From Comamonadaceae bacterium (GTDB taxonomy: Bacteria > Pseudomonadota > Gammaproteobacteria > Burkholderiales > Burkholderiaceae_C): DNA of 17,522 nucleotides. The stretch lies in assembly GCA_947458305.1 (NCBI GenBank), contig CANGZO010000016.1:1-17522 (forward strand), written 5' to 3'. Shown one piece after another: positions 1 to 6,995 of this stretch (positions are counted from its first letter, which is position 1; each line of letters starts with the position of its first letter). The translations under genes were made by a program, and so were the position numbers. The notes beneath the pieces were generated by a model. The model worked only from the letters and a program-made list of their open reading frames with translations. It did no database searches and had not been told where the DNA came from.

Positions 1-150
1 CCACAGCGCCACCCCTGAGGTGAACAGGCTGTACATGCCCAGCGAGATGCCGCTCACGTCGCGGGTGCGAAAAGTTTGCCAAGCCTGCGGTATGAAGCTG
101 GCCGTGGTGAGAAAGGCGGCCACAGAGCCTACCCAGTCGATCAAATTCAT
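1..150 (-). CDS. SemiSWEET / PQ-loop sugar transporter, 5' part only (cut by window edge)
   Basis: The minus strand from an ATG at 150 encodes 50 residues before the window ends. They read MNLIDWVGSVAAFLTTASF and continue with IPQAWQTFRTRDVSGISLGMY. This is the first membrane helix, the PQ motif (Pro21-Gln22) and the basic loop with a GIS signature that typify SemiSWEET proteins. Those are bacterial half-transporters of about 85-100 residues that dimerise in the inner membrane and carry sugars. Roughly the N-terminal half is visible. A GAAGGA ribosome-binding sequence lies a few bases before the ATG. The gene follows dacB on the same strand with a 36-bp gap, so co-transcription is plausible. 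The substrate cannot be told from sequence. The family call is firm; the C-terminus is unseen. Confidence 0.85.
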   Translation of the reverse strand, partial: MNLIDWVGSVAAFLTTASFIPQAWQTFRTRDVSGISLGMYSLFTSGVALW

Positions 151-186
151 GGTCCAAGTCCTTCGGAGAGATCTGCTTTGGGGGTC

Positions 187-1794
187 TTAGCGCGTTGCGC
201 CGCGCTGTGCGGCGTTGCGATCAAGGCTTGCGCGGGCGCGGCGGCTGGCCGTGTTCGAATCCATGTCGCGCACCGTCCATTCCAGCAACTGGTCGAGGGC
301 CGCGCGCGCTTGGTGGGCGTTGGGGTGGTGCAGCACCGCGACCAGGGTGTAGCGCTGGCCACTTTGGCCTTGCACATAACCGGCCACCGAGGCCACATCG
401 CGCAGCGAGCCGGTTTTGAGCCAGGCATTGCCGATCACAGGCGATTGGGGGCTGCGGTCTTTCAGGCGAGCGGCTGTGCCGTCCACGCCCGCCACCGCCA
501 ACGAGTCGGTGAACGTTTGGGCATGTGGCCCCGCGTGGGCTGCCTGCAACAAGGCGGTCAAGGCTTGCGCCGTGCTGCGCTCGCTGCGCGACAGGCCCGA
601 GCCGTTGTCCAGAACCGGTTCGCTTTGAGCGGGAAAGCCATGCCGCCACCACTGCGACATGCGCAGGCGTGAGGCTTCAAAGCGCCCGGGCGCTCCAAGC
701 TCGCTCGATAACGACAGGTACAACTGCTGGGCCATCACGTTGTTGGAGAACTTGTTGATGTCCTTGATCACTTCCGACAGCGGCAAGGAGGGGGCATCCA
801 CCAGCAAACGGGACTGGGCTGGGCGTGTGCCGTAGCGCACCTGTCCGCTCAGTTGCCCGCCCGCGCCAGCCCACAGGGCCTGCAAGACACGCGGAGCGTA
901 TTGGGCGGGGTCCGGAAAAGCCACGGGCCATTCCCGCTCGCCACAACTGCCGGGGTAGCCTCCGGCAAACCGAACCTGCAGCGGCTGGCTGAAATCGGCT
1001 TGCAATTGGCGTCGCCAGTCGGTGCAGGGGGCTGAGGTCAAAGGCAATTTGTTGGTGACCGACAGACCCGCCAACGGAGGCTCAAAGCGCACCTGAACCT
1101 GGCCGCTGGCCAGGTCGGGTGTGAAGGTGTAAATCACGGCCTTGAAGTTGAGCAACAAGCCATCGGGCCCCACGTTGTAAGGCCGCAGGGGCTCATCGTC
1201 AAAGGGTTCGCTGCGCTCGCGCACATCGAACACGCTGCGGTCGAGCACGATGTCACCCCGCACCTCCCGCACGCCCGCAGCTTGCACTTGCTTGAGCAGA
1301 TCTTGCAGACGCTCGACCACCAATTTGGGGTCGCCGCTGCCGCGCACAATCAGGTTGCCTTGCAGCACACCGTCCCGCACGGGGCCATCGGTGTAGATGC
1401 GGTTGCGCCAAGTGTGCTCAGGCCCGAGCAGGCTCAGGCCTGCGTAGGTGGTGAACAGCTTCATGACCGATGCCGGATTGACGCTGTTTTGGGCATGGTG
1501 GGACAAACGCGGTGCAGCCGCTTGCGATGCTTTGGCGTCGGCAGGCAAAGGCGCGATCAACACACTCAATGCCGATGGGGGCACCTGCGCTTGGCGCAAG
1601 ATTTTCAAAATACCGGGGGGCAGGTCGGATTGGGGTGCACGGCCGGTTGGTGCTGCGCTTTCTTCAGACGCCGTGGTCGTGACGACAAGTGTGGCCGGCG
1701 CGGCCTGGGATGCGCCCAAAGCGGCCATCAGCAAAGCCCCAAGGCCCCATGGCTTGAGCGTTGTCCAAGGGTGAGGGGGACGGGTCAAGGTCAT
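187..1794 (-). CDS. dacB: D-alanyl-D-alanine carboxypeptidase/endopeptidase (PBP4, DacB family)
   Basis: Encodes 535 residues. DacB is a periplasmic low-molecular-weight penicillin-binding protein that trims or cleaves D-Ala peptide bonds in peptidoglycan. All three active-site motifs of the serine penicillin-recognising fold are present: SVMK at 109-112 (nucleophile Ser109, Lys112), SNN at 350-352 and KTG at 460-462. The wide gap between the first two is the domain insertion typical of PBP4. Residues 1-31 look like a signal peptide (basic start, hydrophobic 17-28, Ala-x-Ala-type site near 31-33). An Ala/Ser/Thr/Pro-rich linker follows up to about residue 60. E. coli DacB has about 477 residues, so this one is somewhat longer, mainly at the N-terminus. 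The start codon is ATG; no clear Shine-Dalgarno precedes it, but a TAGACT hexamer ends 6 nt upstream. Divergent from the EamA gene. Confidence 0.93.
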   Translation of the reverse strand: MTLTRPPHPWTTLKPWGLGALLMAALGASQAAPATLVVTTTASEESAAPTGRAPQSDLPPGILKILRQAQVPPSALSVLIAPLPADAKASQAAAPRLSHHAQNSVNPASVMKLFTTYAGLSLLGPEHTWRNRIYTDGPVRDGVLQGNLIVRGSGDPKLVVERLQDLLKQVQAAGVREVRGDIVLDRSVFDVRERSEPFDDEPLRPYNVGPDGLLLNFKAVIYTFTPDLASGQVQVRFEPPLAGLSVTNKLPLTSAPCTDWRRQLQADFSQPLQVRFAGGYPGSCGEREWPVAFPDPAQYAPRVLQALWAGAGGQLSGQVRYGTRPAQSRLLVDAPSLPLSEVIKDINKFSNNVMAQQLYLSLSSELGAPGRFEASRLRMSQWWRHGFPAQSEPVLDNGSGLSRSERSTAQALTALLQAAHAGPHAQTFTDSLAVAGVDGTAARLKDRSPQSPVIGNAWLKTGSLRDVASVAGYVQGQSGQRYTLVAVLHHPNAHQARAALDQLLEWTVRDMDSNTASRRARASLDRNAAQRGATR

Positions 1795-1800
1795 CGGGTG

Positions 1801-1806
1801 AGTCTA
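1801..1806 (-). promoter_or_regulatory. Candidate -10 element of dacB (leaderless arrangement)
   Basis: TAGACT on the minus strand matches TATAAT at 4 of 6 positions and ends 6 nt before the dacB ATG. Transcription from such a box would begin at or next to the start codon, and no Shine-Dalgarno is seen. No good -35 is visible. Supported mainly by the same arrangement at other starts in the window. Confidence 0.35.
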
Positions 1807-1849
1807 ACCCGCCCCTCACCCGTGGAGCTGGGCGTTGCCCTCGGGGCAC

Positions 1850-1855
1850 TATGAT
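1850..1855 (+). promoter_or_regulatory. Candidate -10 element of the EamA gene (leaderless arrangement)
   Basis: TATGAT matches TATAAT at 5 of 6 positions and ends 7 nt before the ATG at 1863. The 68-bp divergent gap 1795-1862 must hold promoters for both this operon and dacB. The alternative in-frame ATG at 1851 lies inside the hexamer, which favours the later start if the box is real. No convincing -35 is seen. Confidence 0.4.
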
Positions 1856-1862
1856 TCGGGCC

Positions 1863-2858
1863 ATGCGATTTTCTTCAAAAACCGTGGGGCTGGCTTCTGC
1901 GGTCATCACGGTGCTCATCTGGACCGGTTTCATTGTCATTGCGCGTGCGTCTGCATCGCGGGGTTTGCTGCCCCTTGACATTGCGCTGGCCCGCATCTTG
2001 GGGGCCAGCGCGGTGCTGCTGCCTTGGGCTTGGTGGCTGATGCGTCCGGCGCGCCAGGCGGGTGAGAAAGTGGGTTCTTTGTGGGGCCTGTCGCCCCTGC
2101 CTTTGCGCCAAACGGTGCAAACCGGTTTCTTGGGTGGTTTTTTGTACGCCATCTTGGCTTACACCGGTTTCTTTTACGCACCAGCCTCGCACGCTTCGGT
2201 GCTCATGCCCGGCAGTTTGCCTTTGTGGACGACTTTGTTGGCCTGGCTGTTTTTGCGCGAAAAAGTGGCCGCCACACGTGCCCTGGGCTTGGGCTTCATC
2301 GTGCTGGGCGATGTGCTGGTGGGCGGCGCGAGTTTGCTCATGGCCTTTGATGGCGGCGAGGTTTGGAAGGGCGACTTGCTGTTCATGACCGCCGCCATGT
2401 GCTGGGCCAGCTACAGCGTGCTGGTGCGCCGCCATGGTTTTGACGCGGTGCGCGCCACCATGGCCATCACTGCTTTTGCCTTTGTGTGTTTTGTGCCCTT
2501 GTTTGCCGTGCTGGTGGGCTTGAAGGTTTTGCCCACGCAGCTGCACCAAGCGCCTTGGTCCGAAATTCTGTTTCAGGCGGTGTTTCAAGGCGTCGGCTCG
2601 GTCGTCATTTCGGGTATCACCTTCACGCAGATGGTGCGCCACTATGGCCCGGTTCGCTCGACCATGATCACGGCACTGGTGCCGGGCTTGTCGGCGCTGG
2701 GGGCGGTGTGGTTTTTGGGTGAGCCCATGCACTGGAATTTGCTGGCCGGGCTGGCGCTGGTGACCGGCGGTATCTTGTTCGGTGTGAGGCAGGCCAAAAA
2801 ATCCGACACCAGCCCTTCCCCCGTTATCCCTGCGCCTAAGGCCGGAGGTCAGCCATGA
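1863..2858 (+). CDS. EamA/DMT-superfamily inner-membrane transporter
   Basis: Encodes about 331 residues dominated by hydrophobic helices, consistent with two five-helix EamA repeats (about ten membrane segments). The N-terminal helix contains VITVLIWTGFIVIARASASRG, a typical EamA opening. The second repeat begins near the stretch GDLLFMTAAMCWASYSVLVRR. The last helix is followed by a short polar Pro/Ser/Lys tail. DMT proteins of this type export amino acids, metabolites or drugs; the substrate cannot be inferred here. The frame stays open upstream to 1761, but that would run into dacB. ATG 1863 (or ATG 1851) fits the start of homologous proteins better. The stop overlaps the tsaB start (ATGA), so it is translationally coupled to tsaB and heads a four-gene run. 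Confidence 0.88.
   Translation: MRFSSKTVGLASAVITVLIWTGFIVIARASASRGLLPLDIALARILGASAVLLPWAWWLMRPARQAGEKVGSLWGLSPLPLRQTVQTGFLGGFLYAILAYTGFFYAPASHASVLMPGSLPLWTTLLAWLFLREKVAATRALGLGFIVLGDVLVGGASLLMAFDGGEVWKGDLLFMTAAMCWASYSVLVRRHGFDAVRATMAITAFAFVCFVPLFAVLVGLKVLPTQLHQAPWSEILFQAVFQGVGSVVISGITFTQMVRHYGPVRSTMITALVPGLSALGAVWFLGEPMHWNLLAGLALVTGGILFGVRQAKKSDTSPSPVIPAPKAGGQP
2843..2847 (+). promoter_or_regulatory. Shine-Dalgarno of tsaB
   Basis: GGAGG, 7 nt before the tsaB ATG at 2855 and inside the last codons of the EamA gene. It fixes the tsaB start and contrasts with the operon-leading genes of this window, which mostly lack a Shine-Dalgarno. Confidence 0.7.
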
Positions 2859-3667
2859 GTGCAGCACCAGAGCGCCGCTGGCTGGCTTTTGACACCAGCA
2901 CCGATGTGTTGTCTCTGGGCGTGGCCCGTGGAGACGACGTTTGGACGCAAACCTTGCCTGGCGGCGCACAGGCCTCGAGCAACTTGATTCCCGCGGTTTT
3001 GGCCATGCTGGCCGAGGCCGCGATGCCGCTGGCCTCGCTGGATGCCATCGTTTTTGGTCGGGGCCCTGGCTCGTTCACCGGTCTTCGCACTGCCTGTGCC
3101 GTGGCCCAGGGTTTGGCCTTTGGTGTGGATGTGCCGGTTTTGCCCGTGGACACCTTGTTGGCGGTGGCGGAAGAGGCCCGTTGGGTCCGCTTGCAAGCGG
3201 GCGCTGGCGAGTCCAGTTTTGAATCCCAATATGGTTTGAGCGGGTTGACTGTGCTGGCGCTGCTGGACGCGCGCATGGATGAGGTGTACAGCGCTGCTTA
3301 CACCTGGCAGCGGTTGCCTGAGCAGCACCAAGGCCAATGGCGCGAAGCGTCGCCCTTGCAAGTGTCGGCCCCCGAAAAAGTTCAAGCGTCGCCAATGGAT
3401 CCTGCGCTGTGCTTGGCGGGCAATGCCTTTGCGGCTTATGGCGAGCGCTTGCCCGCTGCATTGGCCCATGCCCCGCGGTGCGAAGCCCTGCCCACCGCTT
3501 CGGCTTTGCTGCGTTTGGCGCCGTCTTTGTGGGCGCAGGGGCTTGCCGTGCCAGCAGAGCAGGCCATGCCGCTGTACATCCGCGACAAGGTCGCCAACAC
3601 CACCGCTGAGCGTGAAGCCCTGAAGGCCTTGGCCTTGCAAGCGCATCAGGGTCAAGCTGCTGCGTAG
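2855..3667 (+). CDS. tsaB: tRNA N6-threonylcarbamoyladenosine complex subunit TsaB (YeaZ)
   Basis: Encodes 270 residues. TsaB is the non-catalytic ASKHA-fold partner that binds TsaD and, with TsaE, installs the t6A modification at A37 of ANN-decoding tRNAs in the cytoplasm. Seen here: the N-terminal LAFDTST strand-loop (10-16), the family hallmark GRGPGSFTGLRTA (68-80) followed by the AQGLAFG helix, and the ALLDARMDEVYSAAY segment near 134-148. It is longer than E. coli TsaB (231 residues), partly through a spacer around 108-128 and extra C-terminal sequence. It starts at an ATG that overlaps the EamA stop by 4 bp, with GGAGG upstream. The rimI start follows 2 bp after its stop. tsaB-rimI adjacency is common in proteobacteria and supports both calls. 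Confidence 0.96.
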   Translation: MSAAPERRWLAFDTSTDVLSLGVARGDDVWTQTLPGGAQASSNLIPAVLAMLAEAAMPLASLDAIVFGRGPGSFTGLRTACAVAQGLAFGVDVPVLPVDTLLAVAEEARWVRLQAGAGESSFESQYGLSGLTVLALLDARMDEVYSAAYTWQRLPEQHQGQWREASPLQVSAPEKVQASPMDPALCLAGNAFAAYGERLPAALAHAPRCEALPTASALLRLAPSLWAQGLAVPAEQAMPLYIRDKVANTTAEREALKALALQAHQGQAAA

Positions 3668-3669
3668 CC

Positions 3670-4179
3670 ATGAGCCCGGGCATCAACCTCGATAAAGCTT
3701 GGAGTCGTCATCAGCCGACCGAAGAAACGCGCAACCGCGTCACTTTGGCCCCCATGACGCAGAGCGATCTGGACACGGTCATCGACATCGAGCAAACCGC
3801 TTACAGCCACCCCTGGACGCTGGGCAATTTCCGGGACTCCCTCAACCCGCTGTTTGACGCCCAATGCCTGTGGCTGGACGGCGAGTTGTTGGGGTATTTT
3901 TTGGCCATGCGCGGTGTGGAAGAAATGCACTTGCTCAACATCACCGTGGCACCTGCGCACCAAGGGCAGGGCTGGGGCCACATGATGCTGGACGCCTTGT
4001 CTCTCATGTCGCGCCACGAAGGTGCTCAGTGGCTTTGGTTGGAGGTGCGCCAAAGCAACCTGCGTGCTTTGCAGGTGTATGAGCGTTATGGCTTCAAGCA
4101 GATCAGCATCCGCAAGGATTACTATCCCGCAGGCCGACTGCAGCGTGAACACGCTGTGGTGATGAGTTTGAAACTGTGA
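3670..4179 (+). CDS. rimI: Ribosomal protein S18-alanine N-acetyltransferase RimI
   Basis: Encodes 169 residues of a GNAT-fold acetyltransferase. RimI transfers acetyl from acetyl-CoA to the N-terminal Ala of ribosomal protein S18. The acetyl-CoA pyrophosphate loop fits Q/R-x-x-G-x-G at Gln98-Gly103, after the LLNITVAP strand. The catalytic pair expected from E. coli RimI (Glu103/Tyr115, 12 apart) corresponds to Glu125 in LEVRQSN and Tyr137 in QVYERYGF. The C-terminus RKDYYPAGRLQREHAVVMSL matches the RimI end, where YY(P) and DA(L/V)VM-like residues are usual. About 20 extra residues precede the core, so a later start cannot be excluded; ATG 3670, 2 bp after tsaB, is kept because of operon packing. 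No strong Shine-Dalgarno is visible. Confidence 0.94.
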   Translation: MSPGINLDKAWSRHQPTEETRNRVTLAPMTQSDLDTVIDIEQTAYSHPWTLGNFRDSLNPLFDAQCLWLDGELLGYFLAMRGVEEMHLLNITVAPAHQGQGWGHMMLDALSLMSRHEGAQWLWLEVRQSNLRALQVYERYGFKQISIRKDYYPAGRLQREHAVVMSLKL

Positions 4180-4187
4180 GCCCCCTC

Positions 4188-5087
4188 ATGAGCGACCCCA
4201 CCCGATTCGATCTGGACGACCGCCAACGCGCCATGCTGGCCGAAATGGGCGTGCGTGTGTGGTGGCCGCAAACCGCCCATTCGTCGGTTCAAGCCGAGCC
4301 TGCCCAGTCCCCGTCAATGACTCAGGCGCGCTCTGCGCCCGCGATCACTGAGCCCCCTCATGCGACCAGCCAGGGTTCAGCCGTGGCGCCCTCAGCTCCC
4401 CGGCCCCAGCCGTCTGTGGCCAGCGCCACACCACGCGGGCAGATGGCCGCGGCCGTGACACCGCCCGGCGTGGCATTCAAGCCCTTTCCAGAGGGCGTGT
4501 CACACATGGACTGGGACAGCTTGCAGGCTGCGGTCAAAGCGTGCCAGTCTTGTGCTTTGAGCGGTGCTCGTCAGGCGCCTGTGTGGGGCGCTGCTGCAGC
4601 ACCGGCCGACTGGCTGGTGGTGGGCGATTTGCCTTCGCCAGAAGACGATCAGCAAGGTCTGCCTTTCACCGGTCCAGAGGGGGTGTTGCTCGACAACATG
4701 CTCAAAGCCGTGGGTGTGCGGCGCCAAGGACTGCCGTTTGCGGAGGACCAAGCGCCTTGGGTCGAGGCCTACCTGACCTGCGCCGTTAAATGTCGCCCGC
4801 CTGCCGGGCGCAACCCCGAAGCCACCGAATTGGCGGTGTGTGCCGGCTATTTGTCACGCCAAGTGGCACTGGCCAAGCCCAAGGTGATTTTGGCCATGGG
4901 CCGGTTTGCCATCCAGAGCCTCTTGGGCAGCACCGAGCCCATGGGCAAACTGCGAGGCACTGTGCACGAATTCCAAGGGGTGCCTGTGGTGGTGACTTAC
5001 CACCCCACCAATTTGCTGCGCACCCCGGCCGACAAGGCCAAAGCTTGGGCCGATCTGGTGCTGGCGCTGAAGGTGGCGCAAGCCTAA
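4188..5087 (+). CDS. Uracil-DNA glycosylase, family 4-like (Fe-S)
   Basis: Encodes 299 residues from ATG 4188; a GTG at 4176, overlapping the rimI stop, is an equally possible start. The family removes uracil from DNA to begin base-excision repair. The C-terminal two thirds (from about residue 110) hold the fold. Four cysteines fit the usual 4Fe-4S pattern: Cys119-x2-Cys122, then Cys202 and, 15 residues later, Cys218; Cys198 is an extra one. Motif II is TYHPTNLLR with His272. Motif I is GDLPSPEDDQQGLPFTG (from Gly146), where canonical family 4 has GE(G/A)PG, so the first acidic residue is Asp and the PG turn is PS. Residues about 30-95 are a Pro/Ala/Ser-rich linker, probably disordered, after a short conserved N-terminal piece. 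Last gene of the tsaB-rimI run and convergent with psd. Confidence 0.88.
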   Translation: MSDPTRFDLDDRQRAMLAEMGVRVWWPQTAHSSVQAEPAQSPSMTQARSAPAITEPPHATSQGSAVAPSAPRPQPSVASATPRGQMAAAVTPPGVAFKPFPEGVSHMDWDSLQAAVKACQSCALSGARQAPVWGAAAAPADWLVVGDLPSPEDDQQGLPFTGPEGVLLDNMLKAVGVRRQGLPFAEDQAPWVEAYLTCAVKCRPPAGRNPEATELAVCAGYLSRQVALAKPKVILAMGRFAIQSLLGSTEPMGKLRGTVHEFQGVPVVVTYHPTNLLRTPADKAKAWADLVLALKVAQA

Positions 5088-5093
5088 GTGTGG

Positions 5094-5969
5094 CTAGCGG
5101 CCCTGGGCTTTGCCGAATGCCTTTCCCATCCCCTCGCCCATGACGATCGGGCGGGTCGGGGTCCAGTCGGGGTTGAAATGCATCACACCCTTGGGGAACA
5201 ACATCACCACCGTGGAGCCGAGCAAGAAGCGGCCCATTTCTTCACCTTGTGCCAAGGTGATGCTGCCCATCTCGTAAGTCCATTCGCGCACCGTGCCCGG
5301 GCGCGGCGGGTTGACCACGCCGTGCCACACCGTGGCCATGCTGCCCACAATGGTGGCACCCACCAGCACCATCACAAAGGGGCCGTGCGCGCCTTCAAAC
5401 AGACACACCACACGCTCGTTGCGGGCAAACAAACCGGGCACGCCTCGGGCTGTGGTGGGGTTGACCGAGAACAAATCACCCGGCACGTAAATCATGCGGG
5501 TCAAGCGCCCCGCACAAGGCATGTGGATGCGGTGGTAGTCGCGCGGGCTGAGGTACAGCGTGGCAAATTCGCCGTCTTGAAACTGCGCGGCCAGTGCCGC
5601 GTCACCGCCCACCAAGGCGCGTGTGCTGTAGCTGTGGCCCTTGGCCTGAAACACCTGGTCGCCTGCAATCGGGCCGCATTGGCTGATGGCCCCGTCCACT
5701 GGGCTGACATAGGCGGCAGCAGCCAAGGGGCGTGCGCTGGCCTTGAGCGGACGCGTGAAAAATTCGTTGAAGCTCTTGTAGCTGGCGGTATCCGGGTTCG
5801 CCGCCTCCATCATGTTCACGTTGTAACGCTTCACAAACCAGTTGATGATGCTGGTGGTGGCGCCGCCCCATTGGCTGCCCGCCACCCAGCCGGCAAAAGC
5901 GGTGAGGGCTTGTTTGGGGATCAGGTACTGCGGCAAGACCGCCAAGCGGTCAGAAAAAGAAGGGGACAT
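5094..5969 (-). CDS. psd: Phosphatidylserine decarboxylase proenzyme
   Basis: Encodes 291 residues from ATG 5969 (a TTG at 5993 would add 8). Psd is an inner-membrane pyruvoyl enzyme that converts phosphatidylserine to phosphatidylethanolamine. The proenzyme cuts itself at the LGST motif, seen at Leu250-Thr253, and Ser252 becomes the pyruvoyl group of the alpha chain. The remaining self-cleavage residues are visible: Asp92 in SPVDG, and the histidines of YHRIHMP (His146, His149; the second aligns with E. coli His147). Length and motif spacing match the type-I bacterial enzyme (E. coli 322 residues, Ser254). Its 3' end is 6 bp from the end of the convergent glycosylase gene. It diverges from the NodI-like gene across 93 bp. 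No clear Shine-Dalgarno precedes the ATG. Confidence 0.96.
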   Translation of the reverse strand: MSPSFSDRLAVLPQYLIPKQALTAFAGWVAGSQWGGATTSIINWFVKRYNVNMMEAANPDTASYKSFNEFFTRPLKASARPLAAAAYVSPVDGAISQCGPIAGDQVFQAKGHSYSTRALVGGDAALAAQFQDGEFATLYLSPRDYHRIHMPCAGRLTRMIYVPGDLFSVNPTTARGVPGLFARNERVVCLFEGAHGPFVMVLVGATIVGSMATVWHGVVNPPRPGTVREWTYEMGSITLAQGEEMGRFLLGSTVVMLFPKGVMHFNPDWTPTRPIVMGEGMGKAFGKAQGR

Positions 5970-6005
5970 GAGAGTGCCGCTGGGGCGGTTCAAGACAAGG
6001 TCGTG

Positions 6006-6011
6006 ATTTTA
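6006..6011 (-). promoter_or_regulatory. Candidate -10 element of psd
   Basis: TAAAAT (5 of 6 to TATAAT) on the minus strand, 36 nt before the psd ATG, in the 93-bp divergent gap 5970-6062. This would give a leader of about 30 nt. No matching -35 was found at 16-18 bp. Confidence 0.3.
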
Positions 6012-6050
6012 TCGGTCACCCGTCGCAGCGCTCGGACAAGCGGCCACAGG

Positions 6051-6056
6051 CACAAT
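6051..6056 (+). promoter_or_regulatory. Candidate -10 element of the NodI-like gene (leaderless arrangement)
   Basis: CACAAT ends 6 nt before ATG 6063. The identical hexamer with the identical 6-nt spacing precedes srkA (13207-13212). It matches TATAAT at only 4 of 6 positions and no -35 is seen, so the call rests on recurrence within the window. Confidence 0.35.
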
Positions 6057-6062
6057 TCCGGC

Positions 6063-6992
6063 ATGAATACCCCATTGCTTTCGGTCGAACACCTGGTCAA
6101 ACGCTACGGTGACACCACGGTGGTCAACGACCTTTCTTTCCACATCGAGCCCGGCGAGTGCCTGGGCGTGATCGGCCCCAACGGTGCGGGCAAAACCACC
6201 ACGCTGCGCATGTGCCTGGGTTTGTCTCAGCCCGATGGTGGCGCCATCCGTTATTTCGACGGATTGCAAATGCCCCAAGACGCCTTGGCCATCAAGGCCC
6301 GCTTGGGCGTGGTCGCGCAGATGGACACACTCGACCCGGACTTCACGGCCGAAGAAAACCTGCTGGTGTTTGGCCGCTACTTTGGCCTGCCCGACGCCGT
6401 GATCCGCGAGCGCATTCCGCAGCTGCTCGAATTTGGGGCGCTGAGCCACAAAGCCAAGGCCAAGCCCGGCGAATTGTCGGGCGGCATGAAGCGGCGCTTG
6501 AGTTTGTCGCGTGCGCTCATCAACCAGCCGCAGCTTTTGATGCTGGACGAGCCCACCACCGGCCTGGACCCGCAGGCGCGCCACCTGATGTGGGAGCGGC
6601 TGCAGCTGCTGCTGCAAGAAGGCAAATCCATCTTGCTCACCACCCATTTCATGGACGAGGCCGAGCGTCTGTGCGGACGCCTGTTGGTGCTGGACCACGG
6701 CCGCAAAATCGCCGAAGGCAAACCGCGCGATCTGATCGCCGAGCACCTGGAGCCCGAGGTGATCGAGGTGTTTGGTCAAGGCGCGGTGGCGCTGGCGCAA
6801 GAGCCGAGCCTGAAAGCCTTGTCTGGCCGAATTGAGGTGAGCGGCGAGACGGTTTTCTTCTACACCCTGGACAGCCGCGCACTTATGCACGCCTTGGAAG
6901 CGTGGCCCGCCATGCGCACGCTGCACCGCCCTTCCAATCTGGAAGACCTGTTCTTGAAGTTGACCGGACGCCAGATCCGCGAGGAAGGCTAA
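6063..6992 (+). CDS. nodI: ABC-2 exporter ATP-binding protein, NodI family
   Basis: Encodes 309 residues of an ABC ATPase powering an exporter with the permease gene 3 bp downstream. Motifs in order: Walker A GPNGAGKTT (38-46), Q-loop Gln86, signature LSGGM (138-142), Walker B LLMLDEP (158-164), D-loop GLDP (167-170) and switch His195. The MKRRLSLSRALINQP stretch, the THFMDEAERLC segment and the C-terminal PSNLEDLFLKLTGRQIRE ending match the DrrA/NodI type. In rhizobia NodIJ export lipochitooligosaccharide Nod factors; related pairs are widespread in Burkholderiales, where the cargo is unknown. No nodABC-type genes are near, so the symbol denotes family only. The frame is open far upstream, antisense to psd; ATG 6063 is chosen because it begins the conserved domain and clears psd. 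Confidence 0.87.
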   Translation: MNTPLLSVEHLVKRYGDTTVVNDLSFHIEPGECLGVIGPNGAGKTTTLRMCLGLSQPDGGAIRYFDGLQMPQDALAIKARLGVVAQMDTLDPDFTAEENLLVFGRYFGLPDAVIRERIPQLLEFGALSHKAKAKPGELSGGMKRRLSLSRALINQPQLLMLDEPTTGLDPQARHLMWERLQLLLQEGKSILLTTHFMDEAERLCGRLLVLDHGRKIAEGKPRDLIAEHLEPEVIEVFGQGAVALAQEPSLKALSGRIEVSGETVFFYTLDSRALMHALEAWPAMRTLHRPSNLEDLFLKLTGRQIREEG

Positions 6993-6995
6993 GCC

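Noticed and set aside
5088..6062. Upstream in-frame extension of the NodI-like gene (325 codons)
   Set aside because: It is the antisense of psd; the conserved ABC domain begins at ATG 6063.
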